A DNA stretch of 53,563 bases from an uncultured Anaerotignum sp. (lineage in GTDB: Bacteria > Bacillota > Clostridia > Lachnospirales > Anaerotignaceae), in NCBI RefSeq assembly GCF_934277605.1, contig NZ_CAKQVD010000007.1, forward strand, positions 1 to 53,563. Reading direction: 5' to 3'. The notes beneath the pieces were generated by a model. That model was given only the letters and a program-made list of their open reading frames with translations, was not told where the DNA came from and made no database searches. Shown here piece by piece: positions 7,673 to 15,515 of this stretch; within the stretch, counting starts at the first letter, position 1, and every line of letters starts with the position of its first letter. The position numbers and the translations under genes are program-made.

Positions 7673-7922
7673 AGCCTATGGCTCCGTTACAGACTGTTGA
7701 CAAAGTGATTTTGAAGCAGCGGAAGGGTTTGGGAAACAAATCCGTTTCCCAAATGGAATCCGCAATCGGAATTCACTTCCGATGAGGAAAACAGCGAGTT
7801 TCGAGGCTTTTAAGCTGATGGAACTCGTCTGTTTATTCCTCTGTTTTAGCAAGTCGAAATCCTGATTTCGACTTAGGTGTCGACTTTGTCGACACCCTCA
7901 ACGGAGCCTATGGCTCCGCTCA
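7673..7922 (+). repeat. Hairpin-rich intergenic repeat, copy A
   Basis: A 250-bp gap between the ATPase and DUF6110 genes made almost wholly of palindromes: GGAGCCTATGGCTCC at both ends, TTGGGAAAC/GTTTCCCAA, AAGTCGAAAT/ATTTCGACTT, and GTGTCGAC/GTCGACAC. It contains AGCAGCGGAAGGGTTTGGGA (7715-7734), which recurs on the other strand at 21412-21431 with a similar run of hairpins. No open reading frame is supported here. Confidence 0.7.
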
Positions 7923-7935
7923 GAACTCTCGTTCC

Positions 7936-8241
7936 TTATGCTTCTGTTGTTTCTTCTGCTTCTTCTGCTTCCTCTACGGAGTTCTCCTTTTCATAGCGTT
8001 CTTCATTGATTTGCTTTGCCTCTGCCAGAATATCCTCCGCATTTTCCTGCACGATTGTTGTGGTTTTCATCACACAATCCTTTGCACGCAGCACAGCCGC
8101 AGTCCCCTGTGTATAAACCTTCTTTGCATCCTTGCTGCCCAAGATTTTCAGCCCTGCGGTGCCAAACAAAATCCCGCCTGCGAAAACAGCAACCTTATCC
8201 AATTTCATATTTTTTACGCAATGGAAACATTTTTCAAGCAT
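7936..8241 (-). CDS. DUF6110 family protein
   Basis: 101 residues. The N-terminal half carries a short hydrophobic glycine-rich segment (VAVFAGGILFGTAGLKILG) followed by SKDAKKVYTQGTAAVLRAKD, the signature of a small family found beside P1B ATPases in Firmicutes. The C-terminus is a run of Glu (EEAEEAEE). The function is unknown; membrane association and a role with the adjacent ATPase are inferences from context. It lies between the ATPase and the 26-aa peptide on the same strand. Confidence 0.7.
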   Translation of the reverse strand: MLEKCFHCVKNMKLDKVAVFAGGILFGTAGLKILGSKDAKKVYTQGTAAVLRAKDCVMKTTTIVQENAEDILAEAKQINEERYEKENSVEEAEEAEETTEA

Positions 8242-8269
8242 CCTAACATTCCTCCTCTATCTTTCGATA

Positions 8270-8350
8270 TTATTTTCTTTTGTAGCCGGTGAGCATGGTC
8301 ATAAGAAAACAAAATACACACAGCCAAGCCCATGTTTTATGATTTTTCAT
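8270..8350 (-). CDS. 26-residue membrane peptide of the metal-efflux locus
   Basis: Short gene with an excellent ribosome-binding site (GAGGAGGTG, 5 nt before ATG at 8350). Product: a basic start MKNHKTW, one hydrophobic helix WLCVFCFLMTMLTG containing one Cys, and YKRK at the end. It is too short for routine gene calling. The position between fur and DUF6110 on the same strand suggests a small accessory subunit of the P1B ATPase. No function is established. Confidence 0.6.
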   Translation of the reverse strand: MKNHKTWAWLCVFCFLMTMLTGYKRK

Positions 8351-8441
8351 GCGACACCTCCTCGATGGTTCCTTTCTTCGTAATCATAGCATTTTTTCAA
8401 AAAATTAGCCAAGTATAACAGGCTTTATTGAAATTTTTTAA

Positions 8442-8915
8442 TCAGTTTGCATCCGCCGAATAGACTTTTCTTACCGAAACCACCCGTTCATTCTTCAAAT
8501 ATCCGCAGTCACGCAATCCGGCTTGCAGCACCCTGTTCCACTCCGCCGCATCCAAATGCAGCCTTCCGCCGTCCTCCAGTGTTACCATCACTGTTCGCAT
8601 ATCGGCAGGCTCCGTCTGCTCAGAAAATTTATACACATTCCTGCGGTTGATTGCGCCGATTTCCTCCAGCATATTCAGCGTGCGATACACCGTAGCCGTT
8701 CCGATTTTTCTGTTTCCCTTTGAGGTTTTATATAAAATCTCCTTGCAGCTGCCGCAATCGTTTTCCAAAATAATATCAATCACCGCAATTCTCTGCTTTG
8801 TGACACGATAGCCGCCTTCCTTCAGCTTGCGCAAAATCATTTCCCTTTGCATACGAATACGGAAATTTTCAAAATCTATCGGCGCTTCCGGATTGGTTTT
8901 TGTATGCGTTCTCAT
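8442..8915 (-). CDS. Fur-family regulator, atypical C-terminus
   Basis: 157 residues. The winged-helix half is typical (GYRVTKQRIAVIDIILEN, TATVYRTLNMLEEIGAI). The C-terminal half lacks the His-rich HxH stretch and the CxxC zinc pair of Fur, Zur and PerR, so metal sensing must differ. The start at 8915 is chosen because GGGAGG sits 7 nt upstream; ATG 8930 has no such site. It probably represses its own operon and the HMA gene at 9077 through the TTAGT-N4-ACTAA sites at 8941-8975 and 9576-9591. These links are inferred from the shared operator. Confidence 0.8.
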   Translation of the reverse strand: MRTHTKTNPEAPIDFENFRIRMQREMILRKLKEGGYRVTKQRIAVIDIILENDCGSCKEILYKTSKGNRKIGTATVYRTLNMLEEIGAINRRNVYKFSEQTEPADMRTVMVTLEDGGRLHLDAAEWNRVLQAGLRDCGYLKNERVVSVRKVYSADAN

Positions 8916-8935
8916 CACTGCGCCTCCCATTTCGC

Positions 8936-8992
8936 AAAAGTTAGTATAAGCTAATTTATTATTAGTATAGACTAACTTTTGTTAGCTGTCAA
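8936..8992 (-). promoter_or_regulatory. Promoter and double operator of the fur/P1B operon
   Basis: Minus-strand -35 TTGACA (8987-8992), 17-bp spacer, -10 TATACT (8964-8969). Two 14-bp elements, TTAGTATAAGCTAA (8941-8954) and TTAGTATAGACTAA (8962-8975), are spaced 21 bp apart, two helical turns; the second covers the -10. Outer arms AAAAGTTAGT (8936) and ACTAACTTTT (8971) make a larger palindrome. Confidence 0.75.
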
Positions 8993-9030
8993 TAACTATA
9001 TGAAATTTCTCAAATAAAATCTTTTTCTGC

Positions 9031-9058
9031 AAAAAAATGTGACGGAAAACTCTCACAT
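9031..9058 (-). terminator. Terminator of the HMA gene
   Basis: Minus-strand stem ATGTGA/TCACAT (9038-9043 and 9053-9058) followed by seven T. Confidence 0.65.
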
Positions 9059-9076
9059 CACACCTCTTTTGCCGCT

Positions 9077-9451
9077 TTATTTTCTCTCCCTTACGCCGAT
9101 CAAGGAATACCCCGTAGGGCGCAAAATCATTTTGAACTGCTCATCTGTATATTCCTTTTTCATCCGCACAAAAGCAGAATTTGTTTCCAAATCCGCAACT
9201 GCCCAAATGCCCTCCTGCTCATTCAGTGCATTTTCCACATAGCGCACACAGTTTTCACAGGTCATCCCTTGGATATCCAAAACAGCACAATAGGGGTAAT
9301 CCGCCGGATTTTGATCCGCAACAATCACACGCCTGCCCGCTCCGCTGTCCGCAGAACCACAGCAGCCATATTTCATGCTCTGTTTATATTTTTTCACCGT
9401 AAAAATCGCAATCATTATAATCGCAATCGCAACAATACAATTCAACAGCAT
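9077..9451 (-). CDS. Membrane-anchored heavy-metal-associated (HMA) domain protein
   Basis: 124 residues. An N-terminal membrane anchor (CIVAIAIIMIAIFTV) is followed by a Cys-containing linker (YGCCGS). Residues about 55-120 form an HMA ferredoxin-like fold with the metal-binding loop GMTCENC. This is a tethered CopZ-like domain, likely to pass metal to the P1B ATPase, whose own HMA domain lacks its cysteines. It has its own promoter with a TTAGT-N4-ACTAA operator at 9576-9591, the same as at fur, so it belongs to the same regulon. Confidence 0.82.
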   Translation of the reverse strand: MLLNCIVAIAIIMIAIFTVKKYKQSMKYGCCGSADSGAGRRVIVADQNPADYPYCAVLDIQGMTCENCVRYVENALNEQEGIWAVADLETNSAFVRMKKEYTDEQFKMILRPTGYSLIGVRERK

Positions 9452-9575
9452 AAAAACCCCTCACTTTCCTTTTCTGCACATACAAAAGGATGGATAAAAT
9501 ATCCATCCTTCGCATGTAAAAAGATTTTTTTGATGTATTCCGAATGGCTCTCTCGGATGTGTAATAATTTTTACC

Positions 9576-9630
9576 GTTAGTCTTAACTAACTTATGAGCC
9601 TATTCTATCACTTCTCTCCCTGTCTGTCAA
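9576..9630 (-). promoter_or_regulatory. Promoter and operator of the HMA gene
   Basis: Minus-strand -35 TTGACA (9625-9630), 17-bp spacer, -10 TAGAAT (9602-9607). Perfect palindrome GTTAGTCTTAACTAAC (9576-9591) lies just after the transcription start and matches the two sites in front of fur. Confidence 0.75.
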
Positions 9631-9690
9631 CCGCTTTTCACTTTTTTATTTGATGGATTTCTCTCAATAAAGCAAAAAGCACCCGCAAAG

Positions 9691-9726
9691 CAAAAAAACA
9701 TCCGCAGGAAAAATTCCTGCGGATGT
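9691..9726 (-). terminator. Terminator after rplL
   Basis: Stem ACATCCGCAGGAA/TTCCTGCGGATGT (9698-9726), then seven T on the minus strand. Ends the rplJL unit. Confidence 0.9.
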
Positions 9727-9751
9727 TAAGGATTCTTAGGATTTCAGAAGA

Positions 9752-10126
9752 TTACTTCAGTGTTACTTTAGCGCCAACTTCTTCCAGTTTAGCCTTGATT
9801 GCTTCTGCATCTTCTTTGGAAGCCTGTTCTTTCAGAACCTTGGGAGCGTTGTCTACTGCTTCCTTAGCTTCTTTCAGACCCAGACCTGTTACTTCACGAA
9901 CAACCTTGATTACTTTGATCTTTTCGGAACCAACTTCTGTCAGTTCAACGTCAAATTCTGTCTTTTCTGCTGCTGCATCGCCTGCTGCGGGGCCAGCTAC
10001 TACTGCTACGCCTGCTGCTGCGGATACGCCAAATTCTTCTTCTGCTGCTTTTACCAGATCATTCAGTTCCAGTACTGTCAGTTCTTTTACTGCTGCGATG
10101 ATTTCTTCGATTGTCAGTTTTGCCAT
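9752..10126 (-). CDS. rplL: 50S ribosomal protein L7/L12
   Basis: 124 residues. The N-terminal dimerisation helix (LTIEEIIAAVKELTVLELNDL), an Ala/Gly-rich hinge and the C-terminal factor-binding domain (TEFDVELTEVGSEKIKVIKVVREVTGLGLKEAK) are all typical. It forms the ribosomal stalk with L10 and recruits translation GTPases. It is last in the rplJL unit; the gap to rplJ is 175 nt and shows no other gene. Confidence 0.97.
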   Translation of the reverse strand: MAKLTIEEIIAAVKELTVLELNDLVKAAEEEFGVSAAAGVAVVAGPAAGDAAAEKTEFDVELTEVGSEKIKVIKVVREVTGLGLKEAKEAVDNAPKVLKEQASKEDAEAIKAKLEEVGAKVTLK

Positions 10127-10301
10127 TGTAAAGCACCTCCGATAATATTTATTGGTTTGTTTTTTTCAAGTTTTCTTTGTTTTGCAAATCGCTGTGCCTA
10201 TGCACACCCTCTTTGCTCATGCCGCTGCATTCGTCCAACGCTCCGCCTCTCTTGCAGACAAGCCTGCATTGCACCCGAACGCAATTCGGACTTTTCTAAA
10301 A

Positions 10302-10796
10302 TTATTCCGCTGCTGCGTCTTTCTTTGCGATCTGATCGATAACGCGTGCGAAAGTAGACAGGGGAGATTTGAAGCTGCCCAGCAGTTTGGAGAGCAGAAC
10401 GTCTCTGGAAGGGATGTCTGCAATCTGCTTCATGCCGTTTGCATCATAAACAACACCTTCAACCACACCTGCTTTAAATTCCAGCTCCTTAACGTCCTGT
10501 GCCATTTTGTTCAGAATGCTTGCGCCTGCTGTTGCATCTTCATAAGAGAATGCGAATGCGCTGGGGCCTGCCAAATATTCATCCAGACCTTCAAATTCTG
10601 TACCCTGAATTGCAAAGTGCATCATTGTGTTTTTGTAAACTTTATAATCAACACCTGCTTCTCTGAGCTGTTTTCTCAGTGCTGTGTCCTGTTCTACAGT
10701 CAAGCCTCTTGCATCAACCATAACTACGGATGCTGCCTTTTCCAGCTTTTCTTTGATTTCGTTTACGACTACCTGTTTCTGTTCAACTTTTGCCAT
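10302..10796 (-). CDS. rplJ: 50S ribosomal protein L10
   Basis: 164 residues from MAKVEQKQVVV; an upstream in-frame extension falls inside the L10 leader and is rejected. VMVDARGLTVEQ and LAGPSAFAFSYED are characteristic. L10 anchors L7/L12 to 23S rRNA and represses its own operon by binding the leader at 10797-10962. AGGTGTAAGGA provides the ribosome-binding site. Confidence 0.95.
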   Translation of the reverse strand: MAKVEQKQVVVNEIKEKLEKAASVVMVDARGLTVEQDTALRKQLREAGVDYKVYKNTMMHFAIQGTEFEGLDEYLAGPSAFAFSYEDATAGASILNKMAQDVKELEFKAGVVEGVVYDANGMKQIADIPSRDVLLSKLLGSFKSPLSTFARVIDQIAKKDAAAE

Positions 10797-10962
10797 TGTT
10801 TCCTTACACCTCCTTGGAATCCTACTTTTGTTTCCTGTCATTGAAAAAGCCTCTTTGCACATAGACAAAGAGGCTGAAACGCTCATAGCAATTTTCCTCG
10901 GCAGGATTTACGCAGCGAACCGCACCTGCTGTCTACGGCAATGATAAAGTTTTTCATTCAAC
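10797..10962 (-). promoter_or_regulatory. Ribosomal protein L10 leader with attenuator
   Basis: The 5' leader of rplJL. It ends with a hairpin, AGCCTCTTTG (minus strand, 10874 to 10865) with CAAAGAGGCT, followed by TTTTT (10844-10848): an intrinsic attenuator typical of the Firmicutes L10 leader. The upstream stretch forms further pairings (e.g. GCTGTCTACGGCA on the plus strand). Excess L10 (or L10-L12) is expected to favour termination. Confidence 0.8.
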
Positions 10963-10968
10963 TTGTTC

Positions 10969-10997
10969 ATTTTACCCTATAAACAAGCTCCTGTCAA
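10969..10997 (-). promoter_or_regulatory. Promoter of rplJL
   Basis: -35 TTGACA (10992-10997), 17-bp spacer, -10 TAAAAT (10969-10974) on the minus strand. It lets rplJL be expressed apart from rplKA. Confidence 0.8.
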
Positions 10998-11012
10998 GGA
11001 ATTTTCCAAAGA

Positions 11013-11708
11013 TTATTCGGAAATTTTTGCAGGGTTTACTTTTACACCGGGGCCCATTGTGGTTGTCAGCACAACGCTCTTCATGTACTGACCTTTTGCA
11101 GCCTGGGGTTTTGCTTTTATAATTGCACTCATCAGAGTCTGGAAGTTTTCTCCCAGCTTTTCGGAACCGAAGGATACCTTGCCTACGGGCACATGAATGA
11201 TGTTTGTTTTATCCAGACGGTATTCGATTTTACCTGCCTTGATGTCGTTGATTGCTTTTGTAACATCCATAGTTACTGTGCCTGCCTTGGGGTTGGGCAT
11301 CAGGCCTTTGGGACCCAGCACACGACCAAGACGACCAACAACGCCCATCATATCGGGTGTTGCTACTGCAACGTCGAAACCGAACCAGTTTTCATTCTGG
11401 ATCTTAGGAATCAGATCCTCTGCGCCTACGAAATCCGCACCTGCTGCCAAAGCCTCTTCAGCCTTTGCACCCTTTGCGAATACCAATACACGAACTGTTT
11501 TACCTGTACCGTGAGGAAGAACAACGGCACCACGAACCTGCTGATCAGCGTGTCTGCTGTCAACACCCAAACGAATATGTGCTTCTACTGTAGCGTCAAA
11601 TTTTGTAGTAGATGTTTTCTGTACCAGATCGATTGCATCTGCTGCATCATACAGCATTGTGCTATCTACGAGCTTAGCTGCCTCGCTATATTTTTTACCT
11701 CTTTTCAC
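11013..11708 (-). CDS. rplA: 50S ribosomal protein L1
   Basis: 231 residues of the usual length. MKRGKKYSEAAKLVD at the start and GVDSRHADQQVRGAVVLPHGTG, GRVLGPKGLMPNPK further on are diagnostic. L1 forms the stalk at the E site and commonly regulates its own mRNA. It follows rplK with an 82-nt gap that holds a leader-like repeat (11715-11756). Confidence 0.97.
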   Translation of the reverse strand: MKRGKKYSEAAKLVDSTMLYDAADAIDLVQKTSTTKFDATVEAHIRLGVDSRHADQQVRGAVVLPHGTGKTVRVLVFAKGAKAEEALAAGADFVGAEDLIPKIQNENWFGFDVAVATPDMMGVVGRLGRVLGPKGLMPNPKAGTVTMDVTKAINDIKAGKIEYRLDKTNIIHVPVGKVSFGSEKLGENFQTLMSAIIKAKPQAAKGQYMKSVVLTTTMGPGVKVNPAKISE

Positions 11709-11714
11709 TTTCGT

Positions 11715-11756
11715 GACCTCCTTATGTGGTAGTATCGGGAGAATTCCCTCCCACTC
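11715..11756 (-). promoter_or_regulatory. Leader motif before rplA
   Basis: The minus strand reads GAGTGGGAGGGAA, a short spacer with CCCG, then ACCACAT and the GGAGGT ribosome-binding site. GTGG can pair with CCAC around an inner GGGA/TCCC stem. The same order of elements precedes rplK at 12222-12267. Probably a translational control site for an r-protein such as L1; this is inference. Confidence 0.5.
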
Positions 11757-11790
11757 TATACGCCGTAATTTATCTGTTTAAAAATTCGGC

Positions 11791-12216
11791 TTATTCTTCA
11801 ACAACGATACCCATACTTCTTGCTGTGCCACAGATCATTCTGTAAGCTGCTTCAACGTCTGCTGCGTTCAGGTCGGGCATTTTCATTTCAGCAATTTCCA
11901 TTACCTTTGCCTTGGGCAGTTTTGCAACCTTTGTTTTGTTAGGTGTGCCGGATGCTGCTTCGATGCCGGCTGCTTTTTTCAGCAGAACTGCTGCGGGGGG
12001 TGTTTTTGTAACGAAAGAATAGCTTCTGTCCTGATATACTGTGATAACCACGGGGATAATCAGACCAGCCTGAGATGCTGTTTTTTCATTGAATTCCTTG
12101 CAGAAGCCCATGATGTTCACACCATGCTGACCCAGTGCGGGACCAACAGGAGGAGCGGGTGTTGCCTTCGCTGCGGGGATCTGTAATTTAATATAACCTG
12201 TTACTTTCTTTGCCAT
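11791..12216 (-). CDS. rplK: 50S ribosomal protein L11
   Basis: 141 residues, full length. AKKVTGYIKLQIPAAKATPAPPVGPALGQ is the conserved N-terminus, and the C-terminal domain with PDLNAADVEAAYRMI is present. L11 binds the GTPase-associated region of 23S rRNA. It is preceded by nusG and followed by rplA in the standard order. Confidence 0.97.
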   Translation of the reverse strand: MAKKVTGYIKLQIPAAKATPAPPVGPALGQHGVNIMGFCKEFNEKTASQAGLIIPVVITVYQDRSYSFVTKTPPAAVLLKKAAGIEAASGTPNKTKVAKLPKAKVMEIAEMKMPDLNAADVEAAYRMICGTARSMGIVVEE

Positions 12217-12221
12217 GATGG

Positions 12222-12267
12222 CACCTCCTATAAATGTGGTAATTAGCGGGGATTTTCCCTCCCACTC
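12222..12267 (-). promoter_or_regulatory. Leader motif before rplK
   Basis: On the minus strand GAGTGGGAGGGAA, a spacer ending CCCCG, then ACCACAT and GGAGGT: nearly the same as the element before rplA. It is preceded by the hairpin CGGCAGGAAATTCTGCCG. Confidence 0.5.
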
Positions 12268-12321
12268 GGCAGAATTTCCTGCCGTTTAACAAACAATTAA
12301 CTAAAAAATGTGTAAGCTTTT

Positions 12322-12921
12322 TTACAGCTTATCAATCTGAGCGAAATCAAGCTCTACCGGTGTCTCTCTGCCAAAGATGGAAAGACTTACGACCAATGTC
12401 TTCTTATTGGCATTGATCTCCTGGATCTGACCAACAGATTCCGCAAAAGGACCTGTAGCAACGCGAACAGTGTCGCCAACTTCTACATCCAGATTTTCCA
12501 CCTCGCCGCCGATGCCCATCGCACGCACTTCTGCGTCTGTCAGGGGAACGGGTTTGGAGCCCGGACCAACGAAGCTTGTTACGCCTCTTGTGTTACGAAC
12601 GACATACCATGTCTCGTCATTCATGATCATATTCAGCAGTACATAACCGGGGAAAACTTTACGCTGTACGGTTTTCTTGCGGCCATCCTTCATTTCAACA
12701 ACATCCTGCAGGGGAACGCTGACCTCAAAAATCTGATCCTGCATGCCTCTGTTTTCCACTGTTTTTTCAATGTTGGCCTTAACCTTGTTTTCATAGCCGC
12801 TGTAGGTATGAACAACGTACCATCTGGCCTCGTCGGAAACGATTCTTGTTTCTTCGGATACCATGCTTTCTTCTTCGGGTACAACCTGTGTTTCCTCAGC
12901 TTTATTGATTTCTTCAGACAT
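12322..12921 (-). CDS. nusG: Transcription termination/antitermination factor NusG
   Basis: 199 residues. A 30-residue acidic N-terminal extension (SEEINKAEETQVVPEEES) precedes the NGN domain starting ARWYVVHTYSGYE; the C-terminal KOW domain contains VGDTVRVATGPFAESVGQIQEI. NusG binds RNA polymerase and couples it to Rho or the ribosome. It sits between secE and rplK as is usual. Confidence 0.96.
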   Translation of the reverse strand: MSEEINKAEETQVVPEEESMVSEETRIVSDEARWYVVHTYSGYENKVKANIEKTVENRGMQDQIFEVSVPLQDVVEMKDGRKKTVQRKVFPGYVLLNMIMNDETWYVVRNTRGVTSFVGPGSKPVPLTDAEVRAMGIGGEVENLDVEVGDTVRVATGPFAESVGQIQEINANKKTLVVSLSIFGRETPVELDFAQIDKL

Positions 12922-12955
12922 TTTAAACCATCCTTTTTCTATTTGATTCCCTTTA

Positions 12956-13225
12956 TTAACCTAAAAGACCGATGATTGCACTGTAACCGGCTGTAAACAC
13001 CGTGTCCATGCAGAAAATAATGACGCCAATGATAAAGGATGTGACAATAACAGTTGCTGTTTTCTTCACAACTTCGGTGCGTGTAGGCCACACAATCTTT
13101 TTGAACTCTGCTTTGTAGTCCGAAAAAGTATCTTTGTCATTGTCTTTCTTTTTTGCTTTTGCCTGAGGAGCTGGCTTTGTTTGCTTCACTTCGTTCGTTT
13201 GGTTTGTGATGTTTTTTTCTTCCAA
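12956..13225 (-). CDS. secE: Preprotein translocase subunit SecE
   Basis: 89 residues. A charged N-terminus rich in Lys leads to the conserved FKKIVWPTRTEVVKKT amphipathic helix and a single transmembrane span. It is an essential part of the SecYEG channel. I choose TTG at 13225, 8 nt after AAGGAG; the GTG at 13234 overlaps that ribosome-binding site. Operon: rpmG-secE-nusG. Confidence 0.93.
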   Translation of the reverse strand: MEEKNITNQTNEVKQTKPAPQAKAKKKDNDKDTFSDYKAEFKKIVWPTRTEVVKKTATVIVTSFIIGVIIFCMDTVFTAGYSAIIGLLG

Positions 13226-13264
13226 TACGTTCACTCCTTAACTACGGAATGTCTCACACCTCAA

Positions 13265-13414
13265 TTATTTTGTTTCTTTGTGCAGTGTGTGAGATTTGCA
13301 GAATTTACAATACTTTTTGATTTCCATTCTGTCAGGCATAACTTTTTTGTCCTTAGTTGTGCTGTAGTTTCTCTGTTTGCACTCTGTGCAAGCCAAGGTA
13401 ATTCTTGTTCTCAA
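13265..13414 (-). CDS. rpmG: 50S ribosomal protein L33
   Basis: 49 residues with a TTG start 6 nt after GGAGGTG. The sequence MRTRITLACTECKQRNY and KYCKFCKSHTLHKET gives the two CxxC pairs of the zinc-binding L33 type. It is the first gene of the rpmG-secE-nusG unit, a common order in Firmicutes. It is short and easily missed because of the TTG start. Confidence 0.92.
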   Translation of the reverse strand: MRTRITLACTECKQRNYSTTKDKKVMPDRMEIKKYCKFCKSHTLHKETK

Positions 13415-13512
13415 GGTTTTCACCTCCGTCTCTGATGATGTGTTGTTTACTTAATGGTTTGTCTGCCGAGAATATCTCAGCACACAAAAAAAAGACCTGC
13501 GTCTTCCAATAT

Positions 13513-13541
13513 AGAATAGCACAAGGTCCCTTTCTTGTCAA
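13513..13541 (-). promoter_or_regulatory. Promoter of rpmG-secE-nusG
   Basis: -35 TTGACA (13536-13541), 17-bp spacer, -10 TATTCT (13513-13518) on the minus strand, about 100 bp before rpmG. Confidence 0.7.
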
Positions 13542-13620
13542 CCAAAAATCCTTCCAAGCCCGATATTTTCAGGCTTTTTGCTGTTTTTTTCGGTTCAATT
13601 TTTCATTTTTAGGGAATTTT

Positions 13621-13872
13621 TCACTGTTTTTTCATAAAATCCTCCAGTGCCACCGCCAACTGGTCGGGACAGCTTGTGGTTCTTCTGCCGCAGGTAATCC
13701 CCTTGAGCTTGCCTGCCGCCTCCTCAGGGGTCATCCCCTCTGCCAAGGCAGCAAGCCCCTTGTGGTTGCCGTCGCAGCCGCCCAAAAAGCTGATATTCTT
13801 CACAAGGCCGTCCTCCACATCAAATTCAATGCGTACGGCACAGGTGCCCTTTGTGTTGTATTTTATATGCAT
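13621..13872 (-). CDS. TSCPD domain protein (TIGR03905 type)
   Basis: 83 residues matching the small free-standing TSCPD family: CDGNHKGLAALAEGMTPEEAAGKL, then CGRRTTSCPDQLAVAL. The domain is related to the C-terminus of some ribonucleotide reductases and has conserved cysteines that may bind metal. The biochemical role is not established. It lies 70 nt after znuB on the same strand and may be co-transcribed with the zinc importer. Confidence 0.88.
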   Translation of the reverse strand: MHIKYNTKGTCAVRIEFDVEDGLVKNISFLGGCDGNHKGLAALAEGMTPEEAAGKLKGITCGRRTTSCPDQLAVALEDFMKKQ

Positions 13873-13944
13873 CCTTCTGTCTCCTTTCGGTCAGTTTCGT
13901 TCCAATCAGAGATAAGATACCACATTCTTCGCCAAAGCTCAACT

Positions 13945-14766
13945 TTATTTTCGACTTTTTCCGATAAAATATGTCAGGAAAAACAGCACTGCCGCCGTCA
14001 GCACCATCGTTGCACCCGCAGAGGTGCCGCAGGAATAGGAAACCCCTAAGCCCACAACGGAAGAAAGCAGGCCAAACACAGTCGCCGTCCAATGATAGCT
14101 TCCGGCAGAGGAGGTAATGTTTCTTGCCGCCGCCGCAGGCAAAATCAGCAGAGAGTTAATCATCAAAATCCCAACCCACCGAATCGAAACCATAACCGCA
14201 ACCGCAACCATCATCACAAATACGTTTTCCACAAGCATGACACGCACACCACGGCTTGCCGCCAAGGAACGATTGACGCTCAGCAAAAGCAGTTGGTTAT
14301 ATAACAAAGCCCACAAAAAATATGCCCCCACCAGCACAAGCCCAATCGTCCATAAATCCTTTTCTCCCACCGTCAGAATATCGCCGATTAGATAAGAGGA
14401 ATATTTTGCAAAGCCGCCGCTGGCGGAAAGAATCACAATCCCCAACGCCATTGCCGCAGAGGAAAATACGCTGATAACCGTATCCGAGGAAACCATGTTT
14501 GCAGATTTTACCTTCGTTATCACCAGGCCCAAAAAAATCCCAAAGGCAAGCATGGCAAGCAGAGGGTCCCGCATCCCAAGCAAAACGCCCAAGCCAATGC
14601 CCGTAAAGGCGCTATGCCCCAAGGCATCCGAAAAAAACGCCATTTTATTGTTGACCGCCATCGTGCCCAATAATGCAAATAACGGCGCAATCAGCACAGC
14701 CGCCAAAAAGGCATGCCGCATAAAATCATATTGAAACATGGGAATCATCTCCAAAAGCCCGTTCAT
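13945..14766 (-). CDS. znuB: Zinc/manganese ABC transporter permease (ZnuB-like)
   Basis: 273 residues, about eight membrane helices of the ABC-3 family. FFSDALGHSAFTGIGLG is the conserved segment that contacts the ATPase. Start overlaps the end of znuC (ATGA type). With ZnuC and the His-rich lipoprotein it imports a divalent metal, most likely Zn2+. Confidence 0.9.
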   Translation of the reverse strand: MNGLLEMIPMFQYDFMRHAFLAAVLIAPLFALLGTMAVNNKMAFFSDALGHSAFTGIGLGVLLGMRDPLLAMLAFGIFLGLVITKVKSANMVSSDTVISVFSSAAMALGIVILSASGGFAKYSSYLIGDILTVGEKDLWTIGLVLVGAYFLWALLYNQLLLLSVNRSLAASRGVRVMLVENVFVMMVAVAVMVSIRWVGILMINSLLILPAAAARNITSSAGSYHWTATVFGLLSSVVGLGVSYSCGTSAGATMVLTAAVLFFLTYFIGKSRK

Positions 14767-15515
14767 CCCCTTGCCACCTCCCCAAAGGAAAACCCAAATG
14801 CCTCCCGAAAGGCATCTGTTGCAAAGACCTCATCCGCATCGCCCTGTGCCACAACGGTTTTGTCGAGCAAAACCACACGGTCTGCATATTTGCGAATCAA
14901 GCCCAAGTCATGCGAAACCAGAAGAATCGCCATGTGCTGTCGATCCCGCAGCTCCGTCACTCTTTTATAAAACAAATCAAGCCCTGCCATATCCACACCG
15001 GAAACAGGCTCATCCAAAACCAGTAAATCCGGAACGGGATCCGTGGCCAATGCCAACAGCACCCGCTGCAGCTCGCCGCCGCTGAGCGCACCCAGTCTGC
15101 GTTCCGCCAAATAGCCACACTCCATATCCTCCAAAATTTCTTTGATGTGTGTCTGCATTTTTTTCTTCTTGCCAAACCAAACAGGACTGCCGCCCTTCGC
15201 CGCCGCAATAAAATCCGAAACGGAAATGGGCATGCTCTTGTCAAAATCCAAATGCTGCGGCACATAGCCAATCCGAGGAACCGGCATCACAACACCATGA
15301 TGGTCTGTGAAGGAGATACTTCCTTTATACTGCCGCTCTCCCAAAAGGGTACGCAAAAGAGTGGTCTTGCCTGCGCCGTTTTTCCCAATCAATGCCGTCA
15401 GCTCGCCACAATGGAAGGTCAGATTGATGTTTTCCAATAGCGTATCCCCTCCGCTTGTCACATTGATATTCTTCATTTCTATGCTGCAAAGTCCGCAGCT
15501 GTTGTGGTTGCTCAT
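14763..15515 (-). CDS. znuC: Zinc ABC transporter ATP-binding protein (ZnuC-like)
   Basis: 250 residues. Walker A GKNGAGKTTLL, signature LSGGELQRVLLA, Walker B DLLVLDEPVSGVD and the switch His in LLVSHDLG are all intact. Start at 15515 follows GGAGG and overlaps the stop of znuA by ATGA; the longer frame is not needed. It powers import through ZnuB. Confidence 0.92.
   Translation of the reverse strand: MSNHNSCGLCSIEMKNINVTSGGDTLLENINLTFHCGELTALIGKNGAGKTTLLRTLLGERQYKGSISFTDHHGVVMPVPRIGYVPQHLDFDKSMPISVSDFIAAAKGGSPVWFGKKKKMQTHIKEILEDMECGYLAERRLGALSGGELQRVLLALATDPVPDLLVLDEPVSGVDMAGLDLFYKRVTELRDRQHMAILLVSHDLGLIRKYADRVVLLDKTVVAQGDADEVFATDAFREAFGFSFGEVARG

Noticed and set aside
10797..10886. N-terminal extension of L10
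   Set aside because: The extra 30 codons fall in the L10 leader attenuator; the conserved protein begins at MAKVEQ.
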